Positions 20,649-32,500 of a DNA stretch of 64,000 bases are shown piece by piece (position 1 is the stretch's first letter; each line of letters begins with the position of its first letter). The stretch is taken from NCBI GenBank assembly GCA_034670405.1, contig JAXDDX010000277.1:285660-349659 (forward strand), in the 5' to 3' direction. The notes beneath the pieces were generated by a model that worked only from the letters and a program-made list of their open reading frames with translations, made no database searches and was not told the DNA's origin. The translations under genes and the position numbers were made by a program. The stretch comes from Hoplostethus atlanticus (lineage: Eukaryota > Chordata > Actinopteri > Trachichthyiformes > Trachichthyidae).

Positions 20649-21413
20649 TCACAGCGATGATGTGGAGGACCCCCTGGTGGCCGGCAGCGGCGTGGAGGAC
20701 CCCTTGGCGGCTGATGACGTGGAGGACCCTCTGGCGGCTGACGATGTGGAGGACCCCCTGGCGGCTGATGATGTGGAGGACCCCCTGGCGGCTGCATATG
20801 CGGAGAACCCCCTGGTGGCTGGTGGCAACGTGGAGGACCCCCTGGTGGTTTGCATGGTGGCGGCCGGCTTGGGCAGGGAGGCACAGGGTCTCGGTGCCTG
20901 AGAGGCGGCAGCTGCTTGGCGACTAGCTCGGTGGTCTTTGGGCCCATTCTTCTTCCCCTGACCAGACTGGAGCACCACAGTCTCTGTGCCGAGGGTGATG
21001 GTTGCCCCCAAAATGTTAACATGGGCTCCCCAGCGTGTCAGCAGGTCCAGGCCAATGATGCACGGGTCCCGGATATTGACGAGCCAAAACTCGTGCACCA
21101 GCTCCTGGTCTCCAGCCTGGACTCGCAGTGGCTTCTTCCCCCTCATGCTGGCCTTTTCTCCTGTCACTGTCATCAGCTGGGTGTCAGTTGGTGACCATGC
21201 CGTTGAAAGTGGGCCTGAAAGTGGTCCTCCCGGACACCACCGGCCAGGTCGCACAAGGGAAATGGTAGACCCCGTGTCTACCAGGGCCCGGCAGGGTTGG
21301 CCGTCTAGCTGGCAGTTCAGGTACAGTCCCTTGGTGTGGCCTAAACGGCTAACCAGTGTGTATCGTCCTTGGAGGGGGGCTGGAGTGGTGGTCCCCTCAC
21401 TAGACCACTCCAC
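20649..21413 (-). CDS. Gypsy aspartic protease with a low-complexity linker
   Basis: The retropepsin motif ALVDTGSTISLV lies near the N-terminal third, with a YLNCQLDGQPC strand before it. A later IIGLDLLTRWGA segment matches the second conserved block of Gypsy proteases. The C-terminal third is a Gly-Ser-Thr repeat encoded by a 30-bp tandem array (about 20660-20850), probably a spacer before RT. Confidence 0.75.
   Translation of the reverse strand: MEWSSEGTTTPAPLQGRYTLVSRLGHTKGLYLNCQLDGQPCRALVDTGSTISLVRPGRWCPGGPLSGPLSTAWSPTDTQLMTVTGEKASMRGKKPLRVQAGDQELVHEFWLVNIRDPCIIGLDLLTRWGAHVNILGATITLGTETVVLQSGQGKKNGPKDHRASRQAAAASQAPRPCASLPKPAATMQTTRGSSTLPPATRGFSAYAAARGSSTSSAARGSSTSSAARGSSTSSAAKGSSTPLPATRGSSTSSL
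20660..20850. repeat. 30-bp tandem repeat inside the Gypsy element
   Basis: Six or so imperfect units built on GTGGAGGACCCCCTGGCGG. All frames are open because the period is a multiple of three. Confidence 0.75.
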
Positions 21414-21684
21414 TGTCGTTTCCCTGGGTGGCTCTGGCTTTCGGCGCTGGGCAGTCGCGGGCTATGTAACCAGGCTCGTCACACCGGTAACAGTGATCGG
21501 CCGGCCGGGGTGGACGTCGTCGGGATGGTGGAGGCCATTGCCGAGACTGTCGTGGTCGAGGCTGAACTTGGCAGACCTCTTCTGCCTCCTCCTCCTCGTA
21601 GTCAGCCAACCTGACATGTGGTCGGAGAGAGGGGGCCTTCTGCGAGAGCGTCGCTGAGGGATTGGGGCATGGTGAGGCTAACAT
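21400..21684 (-). pseudogene. Gypsy Gag C-terminus with CCHC zinc knuckle
   Basis: HCYRCDEPGYIARDC fits C-X2-C-X4-H-X4-C, the nucleocapsid knuckle that binds element RNA. Upstream in another frame (about 21620-21790) are ALHAFLQELTPEQLR-like residues of Gag, so at least one frameshift separates this part from the main Gag frame. Confidence 0.7.
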
Positions 21685-21820
21685 GCTGGCGCAACTGCTC
21701 TGGTGTGAGCTCCTGCAGGAAGGCGTGGAGGGCCAGCTCCTCTTGGGCGGTTACATGGAACTATGGGTAACCATGTTGGGCATGCAGCTGCACGTCTGCG
21801 GCGAAGGTGCCCAGGCTCTC

Positions 21821-22516
21821 TCATTCTTGGTGGCGGCGGCTGGCTAGCTGCTCCCTGCTCTGATCAGTGACAGGTCGCCGCCCGAATCGCCTCTCCAGCG
21901 CCATGGTCAGGGCCTGGAGGTTCCGCTGCTCTGCTGGGGCTAGGTCGAGAAGCACCTGTAACACCTTTCCCTCCAACGCCAGGGCCAGGTGGGTGGCAGC
22001 TTCCTCGCTGCTCCAACCGCCGTGCCATGCCGCTAGCTGAACCTGTGAGAGGTACGGCTCTAGCTGTGTCATCCTGTTGTACTTGGGAAGCTTGGCTGGT
22101 GTTCTAGGCGCAGCTGGAGGGTGCGACAGGCTGGGTGTGGGAACCAGTGGTGGTGGTTTGCTGGCAGCAGCTCCCCTGGTTGCTAGGGGGCAGTCGGCAG
22201 CGGCGGACAGCAGGCGTTCCCCTGTAGTGGCACTCCTGGCCTCTAGGGGGCGGTCGGTTGTGGCAGACAGCAAGCATTCCCCTGTAGTGGCATTCATGGC
22301 CTCTAGGGGGCCGTCGGTAGCGGTGGGCAGCATGCGTTTCCCTGTAGTGGCACTCCTGGCCTCTAGGGGGCAGTGGGGCCGTGGTGCACTGGAGCCATCA
22401 GGGTGGAATGGGACACTTCCATCTCCGGCAGGCTCCATCTTCCGCCATGCCAGGTTTTCCAAGCACCGACGGGTCTCCTCCATCGCTTGCTTCAGATCCT
22501 GGATCTCTCTCTCCAT
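21821..22516 (-). CDS. Gypsy Gag, N-terminal and capsid-like part
   Basis: Starts MEREIQDLKQ just inside the primer-binding site. A short coiled-coil N-terminus is followed by three 60-bp repeat units (22190-22370), then a capsid-like segment LPKYNRMTQLEPYL ... LALEGKVLQVLLDL ... LERRFGRR, as in Gypsy Gag. The frame stops at 21821 before the knuckle. Confidence 0.7.
   Translation of the reverse strand: MEREIQDLKQAMEETRRCLENLAWRKMEPAGDGSVPFHPDGSSAPRPHCPLEARSATTGKRMLPTATDGPLEAMNATTGECLLSATTDRPLEARSATTGERLLSAAADCPLATRGAAASKPPPLVPTPSLSHPPAAPRTPAKLPKYNRMTQLEPYLSQVQLAAWHGGWSSEEAATHLALALEGKVLQVLLDLAPAEQRNLQALTMALERRFGRRPVTDQSREQLASRRHQE
22190..22372. repeat. 60-bp tandem repeat in Gypsy gag
   Basis: Three near-identical 60-bp units, each ending in GTAGTGGCACTCCTGGCCTC or a close variant, in frame in gag. 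Confidence 0.8.
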
Positions 22517-22534
22517 TCTTGAGTCTAGCGTAGT

Positions 22535-22553
22535 AATCCCACTTCTGACACCA
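22535..22553 (-). other. Primer-binding site matching tRNA-Leu
   Basis: On the minus strand, one base after the 5' LTR, TGGTGTCAGAAGTGGGATT is complementary to the 3' end of a vertebrate tRNA-Leu with CCA (recalled sequence ending CCCACTTCTGACA). Confidence 0.75.
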
Positions 22554-22554
22554 A

Positions 22555-22902
22555 TGTGGCGAGCTTGCACTGAAGGAAGTGTCGGGAGGCAGAGATCTGG
22601 GTTTATTAGCAATCCTGTGTCCTTTACACCGCACGACCGCAGGAATTACTGTTTATTAATAACTTTACACACACACAAACAATGGCTGGAGGTCAGTAAT
22701 TGCTAAGGGAGTCTCGGCTATGGTGGCCACATTACTATTAGAGAACAGGAACACTGAATTAGCCACATAAACACTGAAACTCACTTAATTAAGCAAAACA
22801 ATTAAAACATGAATATTAACATCCCTAAACCAACGATTAGCTTGAACATTATCAGTCCCATAAGGCTTTGCGCCCAACAGCGGAGAACAGTGAATAATTA
22901 CA
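22555..22902 (-). repeat. 5' LTR of the Gypsy element
   Basis: Partner of 17344-17696. The right edge is uncertain by about 10 bp because GCGAC.GC is shared beyond ACA. Confidence 0.85.
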
Positions 22903-22964
22903 GCGACCGCAGTAGAGAGTAATGACGACCCCCCTTTCATCCGGAGACGAGCCTGGAGCTAATT

Positions 22965-23799
22965 ATGGAAGACACCCGGCATCTTCGTGACAAAGTGAGT
23001 GCAGCCCTATGGCAGTTGGGGGAGAAAAACCTCTCAGGAGTCTGCAGGTACCTGAAGTGTGATGGGATGGACAGAGGAGAACCCTGCAGCAGACCCAGGA
23101 GGGCGCTCATTAAAATGGCTGAAGGAGTGCTGGACGAAATAGAGGAAAACCAGGATGAAGTTGAAATAGAAATAGAGGAAAACCAGGATGAAGTTGAGGT
23201 TAGTCAATACTTAACTGACCTATTGTCATTCATGACCGAGTTGAGGAACAGTGGTGCTACTGAAGATGTTAGTACAGAAGAATCCACCCAGACAAAAGAA
23301 CTTGAGGAAAGGTATTTCTTGTCTCTGCACACCAGAGATGAAACTGAGGAACTCAAGTCAAGGCACACATCCAAAAAAAACAAAAGTACTCTGTTTCAAA
23401 GTAGACTCGAGCAGTCTTCAAGACTGCTGGAAGTCACGCTGAGAAGAGAATTTAAGATCTTTGGGCAAATCGGAGAGAGTGGGTAGAAGGACAAGTTGTC
23501 TTACCTTAGTCAGTCTGATCCGACAAATTGAAGTGGGGCTGAAGAAAGGACATTCAGAAACAGGGATAATTGAGGCTGTGATCAGAGCCGTCAATCCAGG
23601 CCTTCCTTTGAGAGATATGTTAGAGATCAAGTGTGGGCTTACACTTAACACACTGTTAACCATCTTAACCATCCATTATAAAGTAGACAGCGTCACGGAC
23701 CTCAATCACCAACTGATCAACATATCACAAGAGCCTAGGGACTCGGCCCTGAATTTCATCTTCCGAGCCATTGAGCTGAAGGATAAGCTGTTATGGTAG
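22965..23799 (+). pseudogene. Gag-like gene of another retroelement, interrupted
   Basis: The first frame (22965-23486) starts MEDTRHLRDK; its first 60 residues are a compact helical region, followed by a Glu-rich stretch with a short duplication (IEENQDEVE). It ends at a TAG that replaces a coding triplet in what looks like GQ.KDKLSYL. After a further frameshift, 23500-23799 encodes LIRQIEVGLKKGHSE, AVNPGLPLRDMLE and LNHQLINISQEP, which resemble Gag capsid sequences of fish retroelements (recalled, not searched). No pol follows. The Gypsy element lies immediately to its left. Confidence 0.5.
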
Positions 23800-24190
23800 G
23801 CCACAAATGGAGACACTGAGGAGCAGTATAGCAAGGACACCATTCAGCGCAAATTCCTCCGCTCAATCGAAACTGGATTGCTGAGTGACTCTGAAGTTTC
23901 AGATCCCGCACTACCTCAGTGATGTCAGAACGTCGGACAAGGAACTGATTGAGTAGGTGAATGAGGCAGGTATGTTATGTATGGTAGGTATTTTTCTGCC
24001 AAAACTATTTTCAGAAGTGTAACTCATGATTTGCAAGAGCGATAAACAGTGGCTCTGAATAGAAGCTGTCAGAACCTCTAGGGTAGTGTTTGACTTGACT
24101 GGTACCGATACCGGCTTTGATTTTAAAACAATACCTCAGTAAAAAAATAAATAAACAAGTTAAAAATTAAAGTTGACAGTTGTTAAAATC

Positions 24191-24390
24191 TAGGTAGGTA
24201 GGTAGGTACTTTATTGATCCCCGGGGGGAAATTTCTTTGTTACAGCAGCCAGACAGAACACCACAAGAAATAGAGAAATAGAATGAAAAAATTAAAAATT
24301 AAAAACTACAATGGAAATAATAAAATAGCAATGACAAATAAAAAATAAAAAATAAAAATATGAACATAAGAATATAAAAAAGCTAAAATC
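24191..24390 (-). mobile_element. 3' end of a non-LTR element with a (TACC)n tail
   Basis: On the minus strand the sequence ends GGGGATCAATAAAGTACC followed by further TACC repeats, a common fish LINE tail. A second copy at 34561-34730 occupies the equivalent spacer, so it was inserted before that spacer was duplicated. Confidence 0.6.
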
Positions 24391-25163
24391 TAATAATTAC
24401 ACATTAGTTTTGCTTTAGATTTTTGCCCATCACACATCCATTGATAATTCTGTTGAAGAGACGGAACAGGAACCACAAAAAGAAGAGCGTCCATTTGTGT
24501 CCTTTGGGACGTACATCCAACCAATTATGAGTTTTGTAGTGAAAGAGGAAAATCTAGTAAAAAGCCTTTATTCTAATTCATACATCAGACTTTACAAATG
24601 TTGGACATTAAAGAACCCTACCTCGTCCAAAGAGCACCCAACCCAACATTTTTTAAACACCAGAAGCTACTAAGTATCACAGCCCTCCGTCTCTTCTATA
24701 GGCATTTTCCGACCGCAGGAACTATACAGGATTTTGGTACTATTGGTACTTAGTTCCAGGATCTTCGCCCTTTCCCACCGGGGGAACTGCCCCAAAAAGG
24801 TTCCTCTTGGATAGTTCCTGGACCCAAAATTAGTTCCTGCTAGTGAGGTAGTACTTTTTGGGGGACCAGAAAGCATTGGGGCAGAGTTGCAGTACTGAAC
24901 AACACTGATTGGTCAATACAAGCTACTCAAAAATCATCAAGTCCGCCAACCGCCGTGTTTAAATACCGGCTTGTTCAATCGCTAATTCACCTTGAGTGCG
25001 TCTCGTTTCCAAAAAGCCATGTTCATACCAAAGCAGTGTTTTAAACAAACCAATACTGGAAAAAAACATTCAAACTGAAACCTAAACGTTTAAAATAAAA
25101 ACCTAAACTAACATGAAATAACACTTGAGATTGTTTAATTAGATTTTCTCCATCAAAATAATA
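24391..25163. other. Spacer downstream of copy B
   Basis: Shared with the 3' flanks of copies A, C, D and E, including a block with GGTACTATTGGTACTTAG and GTTCCTGGACCCAAAATTAG that recurs at 46450-46620 and 63120-63290 and may be an old DNA transposon. No gene seen. Confidence 0.5.
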
Positions 25164-25169
25164 TTTATT
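25164..25169 (-). terminator. Poly(A) signal, ZNF copy B
   Basis: AATAAA on the minus strand, 31 nt past the stop codon of copy B. Confidence 0.6.
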
Positions 25170-25199
25170 TTGGGCAGAAGCTACAAAAAAAATACTATT

Positions 25200-26547
25200 T
25201 TAAGACATGGATCCAACCGATGAGTTTTCTCTCACTTGGTGACTCTTCATGTGTGTTTTGAGGCAGTGGCTCTGAGTGAAGGCTTTGTCACACACAGTGC
25301 ACTGGTATGGTCTCTCCCCGTTGTGGGTCCTCATGTGGACGGTCAGGTGATCTTGGCGGGAGCACGCCTTCCCACAAATCCCACAGACAAATGGTTTCTG
25401 GCCAGAATGGACAGTCAGATGGTTGTTGAGATTAGTCTTATGCTTAAAGGCCCGGCCACATTCTGGGCAGCGGAATGGTGTTTCCCCGGTGTGGATCCTC
25501 ATGTGAATCCTCAGACCTCCTTTAGATGGAAAATCCTTTGTACATTCGCTGCAATGGTATGGTCTCTCCTTGGTGTGTGTTCTCTGGTGATTCTTTAATG
25601 ACATGTTCGTGTGAAATGTTTTGCAGCAAATGTCGCAGAGGTATGGTTTCTCCCTGACTGTGTGAATCTTCTGGTGTTCTCTCAGTGTTACAGGATGTTT
25701 GAAGCGCTTCCCACAAAGCTGACAGCCGTAGCGCCTTTCCCCTGAGTGGGTCAAGCTGTGGCGGAATAACGATCTAAGGTCGCAGAAAGATTTACCACAC
25801 ACATTGCAAGACAACGACTTATCAGGCATGTGGATCCTGCGGTGAATTTTGACCTGTGCCTTAAAACTAAAGGCTTTATGGCAAATATCACATTTGTGTG
25901 GTTTATCCTCCACATGGACCCACTGGTGATTGGTCAACGCACTCATCCGTGTAAATGCTTTATGGCAAATATCACATTTGTATGGTCTCTTCCCTGTGTG
26001 TATACCGATATGCCCGTTGAAGCCATTGGTGGAGATGAAAGACTTTCCGCAAATAGGACAGTCGTGAGTTTTTTGGTGACTTTTAAGATGAGCCCTCAAC
26101 GCCTCTACAGAGCCCATTTGTTCTCCACACACCGCGCAAAGATATCCTGGATGGTCCACATGTTTCCAGGCATGTTTGATCAAAATGTTGGATCTGTACA
26201 GATCTCCACAGACTCTGCAGGCAAGAACATTGTTCTCAATGACAGTCTTTGGAGAAGAACGTTTGATATGTTGCTTCTTCGTTGTGTTTGGCGAGCGTGG
26301 TTCAGGTTCACTGTCCGCCAAGTCCTCGCCACTCTCATCTGGTTTCCAGTCTTCATCTCTGTCATTCACCTTGTCGCTGTCATCTTGCTTCTCATCCTCT
26401 GCAGAGTGGGCAGAAGAGAGGGCCAGAAAGTCATTGGTCGGCTCTGATACTAGGCTTTCTCCTCCGTTATCATCTTCCTCCGTTTCCATCTGTTGTTGTG
26501 ATGAGTGGTTGTTCCTTTCTACTCTTTGAACAGAGTTGCTGTGGGAA
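25200..26547 (-). CDS. Terminal exon E8 of copy B: 12 C2H2 fingers
   Basis: Same plan as copy A, 429 residues from the internal ATG at 26489. Finger 1 is CRVCGDLYRSNILIKHAWKH, of the type shared with copy C and one residue shorter than A/D. In finger 4 the helix reads RMSALTN instead of LKSGLQH of A and D, and finger 10 has N at helix position 3 where A and D have H. All 12 fingers keep their four ligands. Confidence 0.93.
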
Positions 26548-29500
26548 CTAGGAGCAGAAATTAAGGAGTTACATTATATACATGTAGACTGACTGATTCA
26601 ATGAATTTTGATGAAGTGATGTGTTTGAAGTCCAAGTTATCTTCCCAATGATGCAAAAACACTGGGCTTAGCATTTCAACACAGCATACATGGGTAGAAC
26701 ATGGCACTAACACTGCCAGGGTTAGGGGTTTGATTCCCAACTGGAGGCCACCCATACTAACAATGTATATATTTGGTTAACATTTTTTTTCTTTTTTAGT
26801 TACCTTGCATGTGGCTGGGATTTGTCAATTGTCGTTATCATGTCAGAGGTGGACGGAGACTCTTTGGTGGTGTCATCTTCATTCTGTAGATGATGAAGCT
26901 CTTCCTGAGGTTCATCTCCTGCCTAGAAGAAATGAAGAGTTTTGTTCCCAAATGACTTTTCGACTTAAACATGACACATACTCTTACAAAGTGGCTGCAC
27001 AAAACTAAACCAAGTGACAGTAGCCAAGTTAAATCATTGTTTTACAAAATGAGAAGACTTTTACAGCCTGGATCCTCTAGATTTTAGTGATACTCATTGA
27101 TGAACTTCAGGAATAAGGAGTCCTGAGCCCTGTGGTAGTTCCTGCTTTCAAGGAAACCAATTAAGCTGCTGGGATGCAGCGTGGACTCTTGTTTCCAACG
27201 CACTTAGTTATAATCCACATCATCTCTGAAGACACATATTCAATGTGACTTACTTTTGGATGAGGTTGACTGAAGTTCTTAAATCCATGGAGTATACAGG
27301 CAGAGTATTTGTAAATGAGAGTGAATGTACATGTGGTGTTCATGTGCAGCTTCAAAAACAAAGCGTCAATGCACACATCAAAACCATGCCCACAGGACAA
27401 AAGGTTCAAAGTGTAAACCATAAGCGTAAGCAATGGAAAAATGATGTATTTTCAGTGTCCTCGGATGTAGAGGGCTGACCCCCCTTTCCCGGCAGACTTG
27501 ATGGACTTGTGGATCTCCTCTGGCGTCAGTGCATTCACTTTCAGCGGCTGTAGTCTCCTAGTCTTGTCGGTGGTGAAGACGTCAAAAGGTTAAAGGTTCA
27601 AAGTGTAAACCATAAGCGTAAGCAATGGAAAAATTATGTCTTTTCAGTGTCCTCCAGCTTGTTGGACACACCTGTTCTACTTACTGGCGACTTCCTGGTC
27701 GGAAGCTTTACACTCCTCATGGTCCCTCAACTGTCTGGTCTGGTGTCAATGACCCACTACTAAGAAGTTTCTACGGATTCTGTACCATTTGTCGTGAGTA
27801 TTCTTTCACCCATCTTGACCAAAGTAGATCAGATAATGTGGACTTACTACTCTGGCATATGTATCATCGTACCAGGTGGAAGCATGGACAACACCTTGAG
27901 TAAAAGCAGGTGATTTGGTGTAAGTGGCCCTAAGCCATTGGTATTGTCTGACATCGTTGAGGATTGCCTCAACGTTACACATGACAGTGAGAAGACTCAC
28001 ATCATCCAGTGTTTGTTGCTTTGTGACAGATTCAAGGTCCATTTCACTCCTTTCTGTTGCAAGGACTGTTCAATTATGTCTTGGTACCATGCCGGTGAGG
28101 ATTCTTTCAGTTCTCGTTCGTCAAGATGAAGTTGGTCTCGTTGTGGTCTTATTTGGCCTTGTGAGTAGCTCTACAAAAACGTATTATTTGGAAAAATAAA
28201 ATGGCTCCTACAGTTCCTGAGGCTAAAGTGGTGTCGTGGATAAAGAAAGTATAAGTATTGCAAGTGGTGCAAGATCGTGCAAACAAAATCTAACCAAGCA
28301 AGCCACTACAGAATCTGACACACTACCTTCAGTCGGATGTAGAGGGCTGACCCCCCTTTCCCGGCAGACTTGATGGACTTGTGGATCTCCTCTGGCGTCA
28401 GTGCCTTCAGTTTCAGCGGCTGTAGTCTCCTGCTCGTGTCGGTGGTGAAGACGTCAAAAGGTTTGTTGTTTCCAGCCAGTTGAGGAAAGCTGGACCTCAG
28501 CAGGTTCAGGAAGTCCGCCTCCTGGAGGCCACGAGGACATTTCACCTCCTGCACCCGGCAGCTCATAGACACTGACAAAGATAGAAATTCACCATGAGGC
28601 ATATGGAAAGTAAAAGCTGAAAGAAAGGGTACATCATGTGAAAGTTGGGTGCCATGGATTTGTGGCCCAACAACTAGTTAGGGACTCATGGTCCGAGATG
28701 ACAGCGGGCTACAAAGGCAACTTTGAAGTGGCTGAAAAAAGCACCAGCTGCTCTGGCTGAAAAGAAAAGACACCGGTTGTGGTCCACAATATGGAACTCC
28801 ATCCCCTTACTAAGACTGGATCTAAATGTAAGATGCACATTAGATATCTCAATTCGGAATGAAGCTTTTTAAATTTACCATTGGCTTTGAGCACACTGGT
28901 CTGGGGGTCCTCCAACATGCAGACCCTGAGAAATAGGTGGGGCTGTAAATCTCCTTTCCGAGGTCTCCCCCGCTTCCTCCTCTCAGACTGACCGCTGGGA
29001 GACAATAACCTGAAAGATTGGCAGCAGGGTTAATGTTGAGTTAATACACTAGTTCTGACTTCCAGGCTTAACTCTGGTGTGATATTACTTTTGATTGGAG
29101 AAGTATCCATCACTATAATATACTTTATATTTGTTAATATTAAATCTACATTTTCATACAATATGTGAAATTGGAGAGGGTGCACTCTCTTCTCAAATGA
29201 GCAAATTGAAAGAAAACAATGCACCACGTGTGCTTTCATACAGTGATAGAGGATTTTTTTTGTTTTCTTTGAAACCCCAGAGCTGTAATCAACTTTAGGT
29301 GATGCAGATGTCCCCCACTGGACTCCAAGGTATAATACGCCCTAAAATCCTACTAAAATGTCTCAAAGAGACCTTATATAAAACCTCCTAGTAACATCTC
29401 TGAGTGCCTCTTTTTCATAGCTATGTACACCGATCAGCCATAACATTAAAACTACCTGCCTAATATTGTGTAGGTGTTCTGTGGTATCTGGCACCAAGAC

Positions 29501-32500
29501 GTTAGCAGCAGATCCTTTAAGTCCTGTAAGTTGTGAGGTGGGGCCTCCATAGATCGGACTTGTTTTCCAGCACACCCCACAGATGCTCCATCAGATTGAG
29601 ATCTGGGGAATTTGGAGGCCAAGTCAACACCTTGAACTCTTTGTCATGTTCCTCAAACCATTCCTGAACAATTTCTGCAGTGTGGCGCATTATCCTGCTG
29701 AAAGAGACCACTGCCATCAGGGAATACCGTTGCCATGAAGGGGTGTACTTGGTCTGCAACGTTTAGGTAGGTGGTATGTGTCAAAGTAACAGCCACATGA
29801 ATGCCAGGACCCAAGGTTTCCCAGCAGAACATTGCCCAGAGCATCACACTGCCTCCGCCGGCTTGCCTTCTTCCCATAGTGCATCCTGGTGCCATCTCTT
29901 CCCCAGGTAAACGACGCACACGCACCCGGCCTGTCCACATGATGTATAAGAAAACGTGATTGATCAGGCCACCTTCTTCCATTGCTCCATGGTCCAGTTC
30001 TGACACTCACCTGCCCATTGTAGGCGCTTTCGGCGGTGGACAGGGGTCAGCATGGTCACTCTGACCGGTCTGCAGCTATGCAGCAGCAAGCTGCGATGCA
30101 CTGTGTGTTCTGACACCTTTCTATCATAGCCAGTATGAACTTTTTCAGCAATTTGTGCAACAGGTACCATTGTAACGAGATAAACAATGTTATTCACTTC
30201 ACCTGTCAGTGGTTTTAATGTTGTGGCTCATCGGTGTGAGGTGGTTACACTGATATACAGGGTAACCACATCACACACAAACATCTTTCCTGTCTCATTC
30301 TCATGTAAACTACCTAAGGTAAGTGATAATACTAGAAGTATACATTGGTACCTTGATGGTGTTTGATAATCCGGGTCCTCCAGCATGCAGACTCTGAGAT
30401 CTAGGTGGGGCTGTGGATCTCTGATCCGAGGTCTCCCCCGCTTCCTCCTCTGAGACTGATCTCCAGGACACAATAATCTGAAAGATGAAGATTGGCAGCA
30501 GGGTTCGTTGGAATTGGCCAGTAGTGTTACACTATTTCTGATTGGAGGAGTGTGATGGCCATGGCCACACAATTGAAGGTTTAAGGTTTAATTAAGTTAA
30601 ACCTTAATTAAAGGTTTAATTAAAGGGGGGGGGGGGGGGGGGGGGGTTCTTTGTGTTGAGTTTTATAGGTTTATTGGTTTGATCAGCCAGTACATATGTT
30701 CCCTCATGTCTCATTCTGTTGGTTGAGTTATCTTGTTTTGTTAGCCTTATTTTTCAGTACAGTTAAGTTTTGTTGACCTCTTTTTAAGGGACCTATAACT
30801 CTGTTCATTCAGTTGCCTTTATTTATTTGTTTTGTTTAATCTTTTTTGCTTTTTGAACTTTAAATCCGTGTTCCTTGTGCCTTGACTGCTTGGTCCATGA
30901 CAAGGAGCAAAAGAGCTGAAGACCATCACTATAATATACATATCATTTTGTTATATTAAAAATACATGGTCATACAGAAGGTGCACTCTCTTCTCAAACT
31001 TTACTATAGAAGTCAATGAGGAAATTCAGAGCCGTTTTCTCTCCGATCCTCTACAAACAACTAATTCCATGTGAAATGGTGAACCTTGATGGTATTTGAT
31101 AATCCGGGTCCTTCAGATACTTCCTACGCTGACTTGCGCTCTGCACTGGTCGCTCAGGGGGCTCCTCCTCCTCTTCCTCCTCATCTTCCTCCTCATCTTC
31201 CTCAATATGGTAGAGGGGACCCAGGCTCCCAGGGTCCTCCACACCTAGGAAAAAAATGTAGCTATTCAACTTTTGAATTTATTTCCCCATTACAATGGCT
31301 CAGAATGAGGATTATGTGCTTCATGATGGTTTTCCCTTTTTTTTAATGTTTCTGAATGTTCACCGAAGGCAAAACTGGTCTGAGGCAAGACAGACCAGAC
31401 AGATTCCACTTTGAAAAGACCTGAGAGCTCCCAAGAGAGAGCAGAACAGGGATACTGGGTCCTACTTATCACCAGGTGGCAACACTCAGAAAACAAAACT
31501 GACAATAAACAACTTTATTAACAAACTGTAGAAAGAGGAACTGTCACCACATACATCTATGCTGCTCTTCCTCCTCAGGGAGTTCACCTCCATCAGCCTC
31601 CTCCTCTTCAGGGAGTTCAACTCCATCAGCCTCCTCCTCTTCCTCCTCAGGGAGTTCACCTCCATCAGCCTCCTCCTCTTCAGGGAGTTCACCTCCATCA
31701 GCCTCCTCCTCTTCAGGGAGTTCACCTGCATCAGCCTCCTCCTCTTCAGGGTGTTCACCTCCATCAGCCTCCTCCTCTTCCTCCTCAGGGAGTTCACCTC
31801 CATCAGCCTCCTCCTCTTCAGGGAGTTCAACTCCACCAGCCTCCTCTTCCTCTGTGGAATATATGGGTATAATTTTTGTTGACATGAAATCTAAATCCAT
31901 CTATCTCATTGTTTTATTAAAGTTATTTATTATATCTTTATTGAACAAGGTATTAGATTATATTAAATTACATCAAATTTGATTTTACAGTTCAGAGTTC
32001 ATCATTATTGACTTAACCTATTTGAAACGGAAAGGAAAGGTAGGACGTTCAACTAATCCCTGTTATTAGCAAATATTATTATTGTCATAATTGTTATTAT
32101 TGGGTTATTTGCTGTTTTACAGTTGTGTTATATGTGGTTACTTCCAGGACCCTTTGGGAGTCTTACATCATATGGTTGTTTACCTCTCCCAGAGGGTCCT
32201 GTATTGCTCCATTGACTTTTTACCGCACGAAAGTCAGCGAGTCTGATAACGAAACCAATACGCTGAATTTCACTTACCTTGCAGTCCGGTATACCCCAAA
32301 TTTTCAATGTAATAAAATCAAAGATGGCTGACAGACGCCTCAAATTCTTTGTTTAGTACTCTGCTTCTGAGCAACATGCACGATGCTTCGCCACCATCTT
32401 GCCGATGATTGTCGGAGATTTCTCTTAACACTCGGTTTGTAGTGTGCCTCTGAAAAACCTCCGTTTGGAGAGCCATGTAGCCCTAGCACTTCGCCCTACC

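Larger units (their letters stand above)
17344..22902 (-). mobile_element. Ty3/Gypsy LTR retrotransposon, degenerate
   Basis: Runs right to left: 5' LTR 22555-22902, primer site, Gag, CCHC knuckle, protease, reverse transcriptase/RNase H, integrase, 3' LTR 17344-17696. The order PR-RT-RH-IN is that of Ty3/Gypsy. No env is seen. The two LTRs are close but differ at several bases and a 6-bp gap, and reading frames are broken between Gag and the knuckle and around the integrase zinc-binding part, so the element is old and inactive. No clear target-site duplication was found. Confidence 0.9.

Noticed and set aside
22190..22372. CRISPR-like array
   Set aside because: Spacing is a simple 60-bp coding tandem repeat in a Gypsy gag gene, without spacers, in a vertebrate genome.
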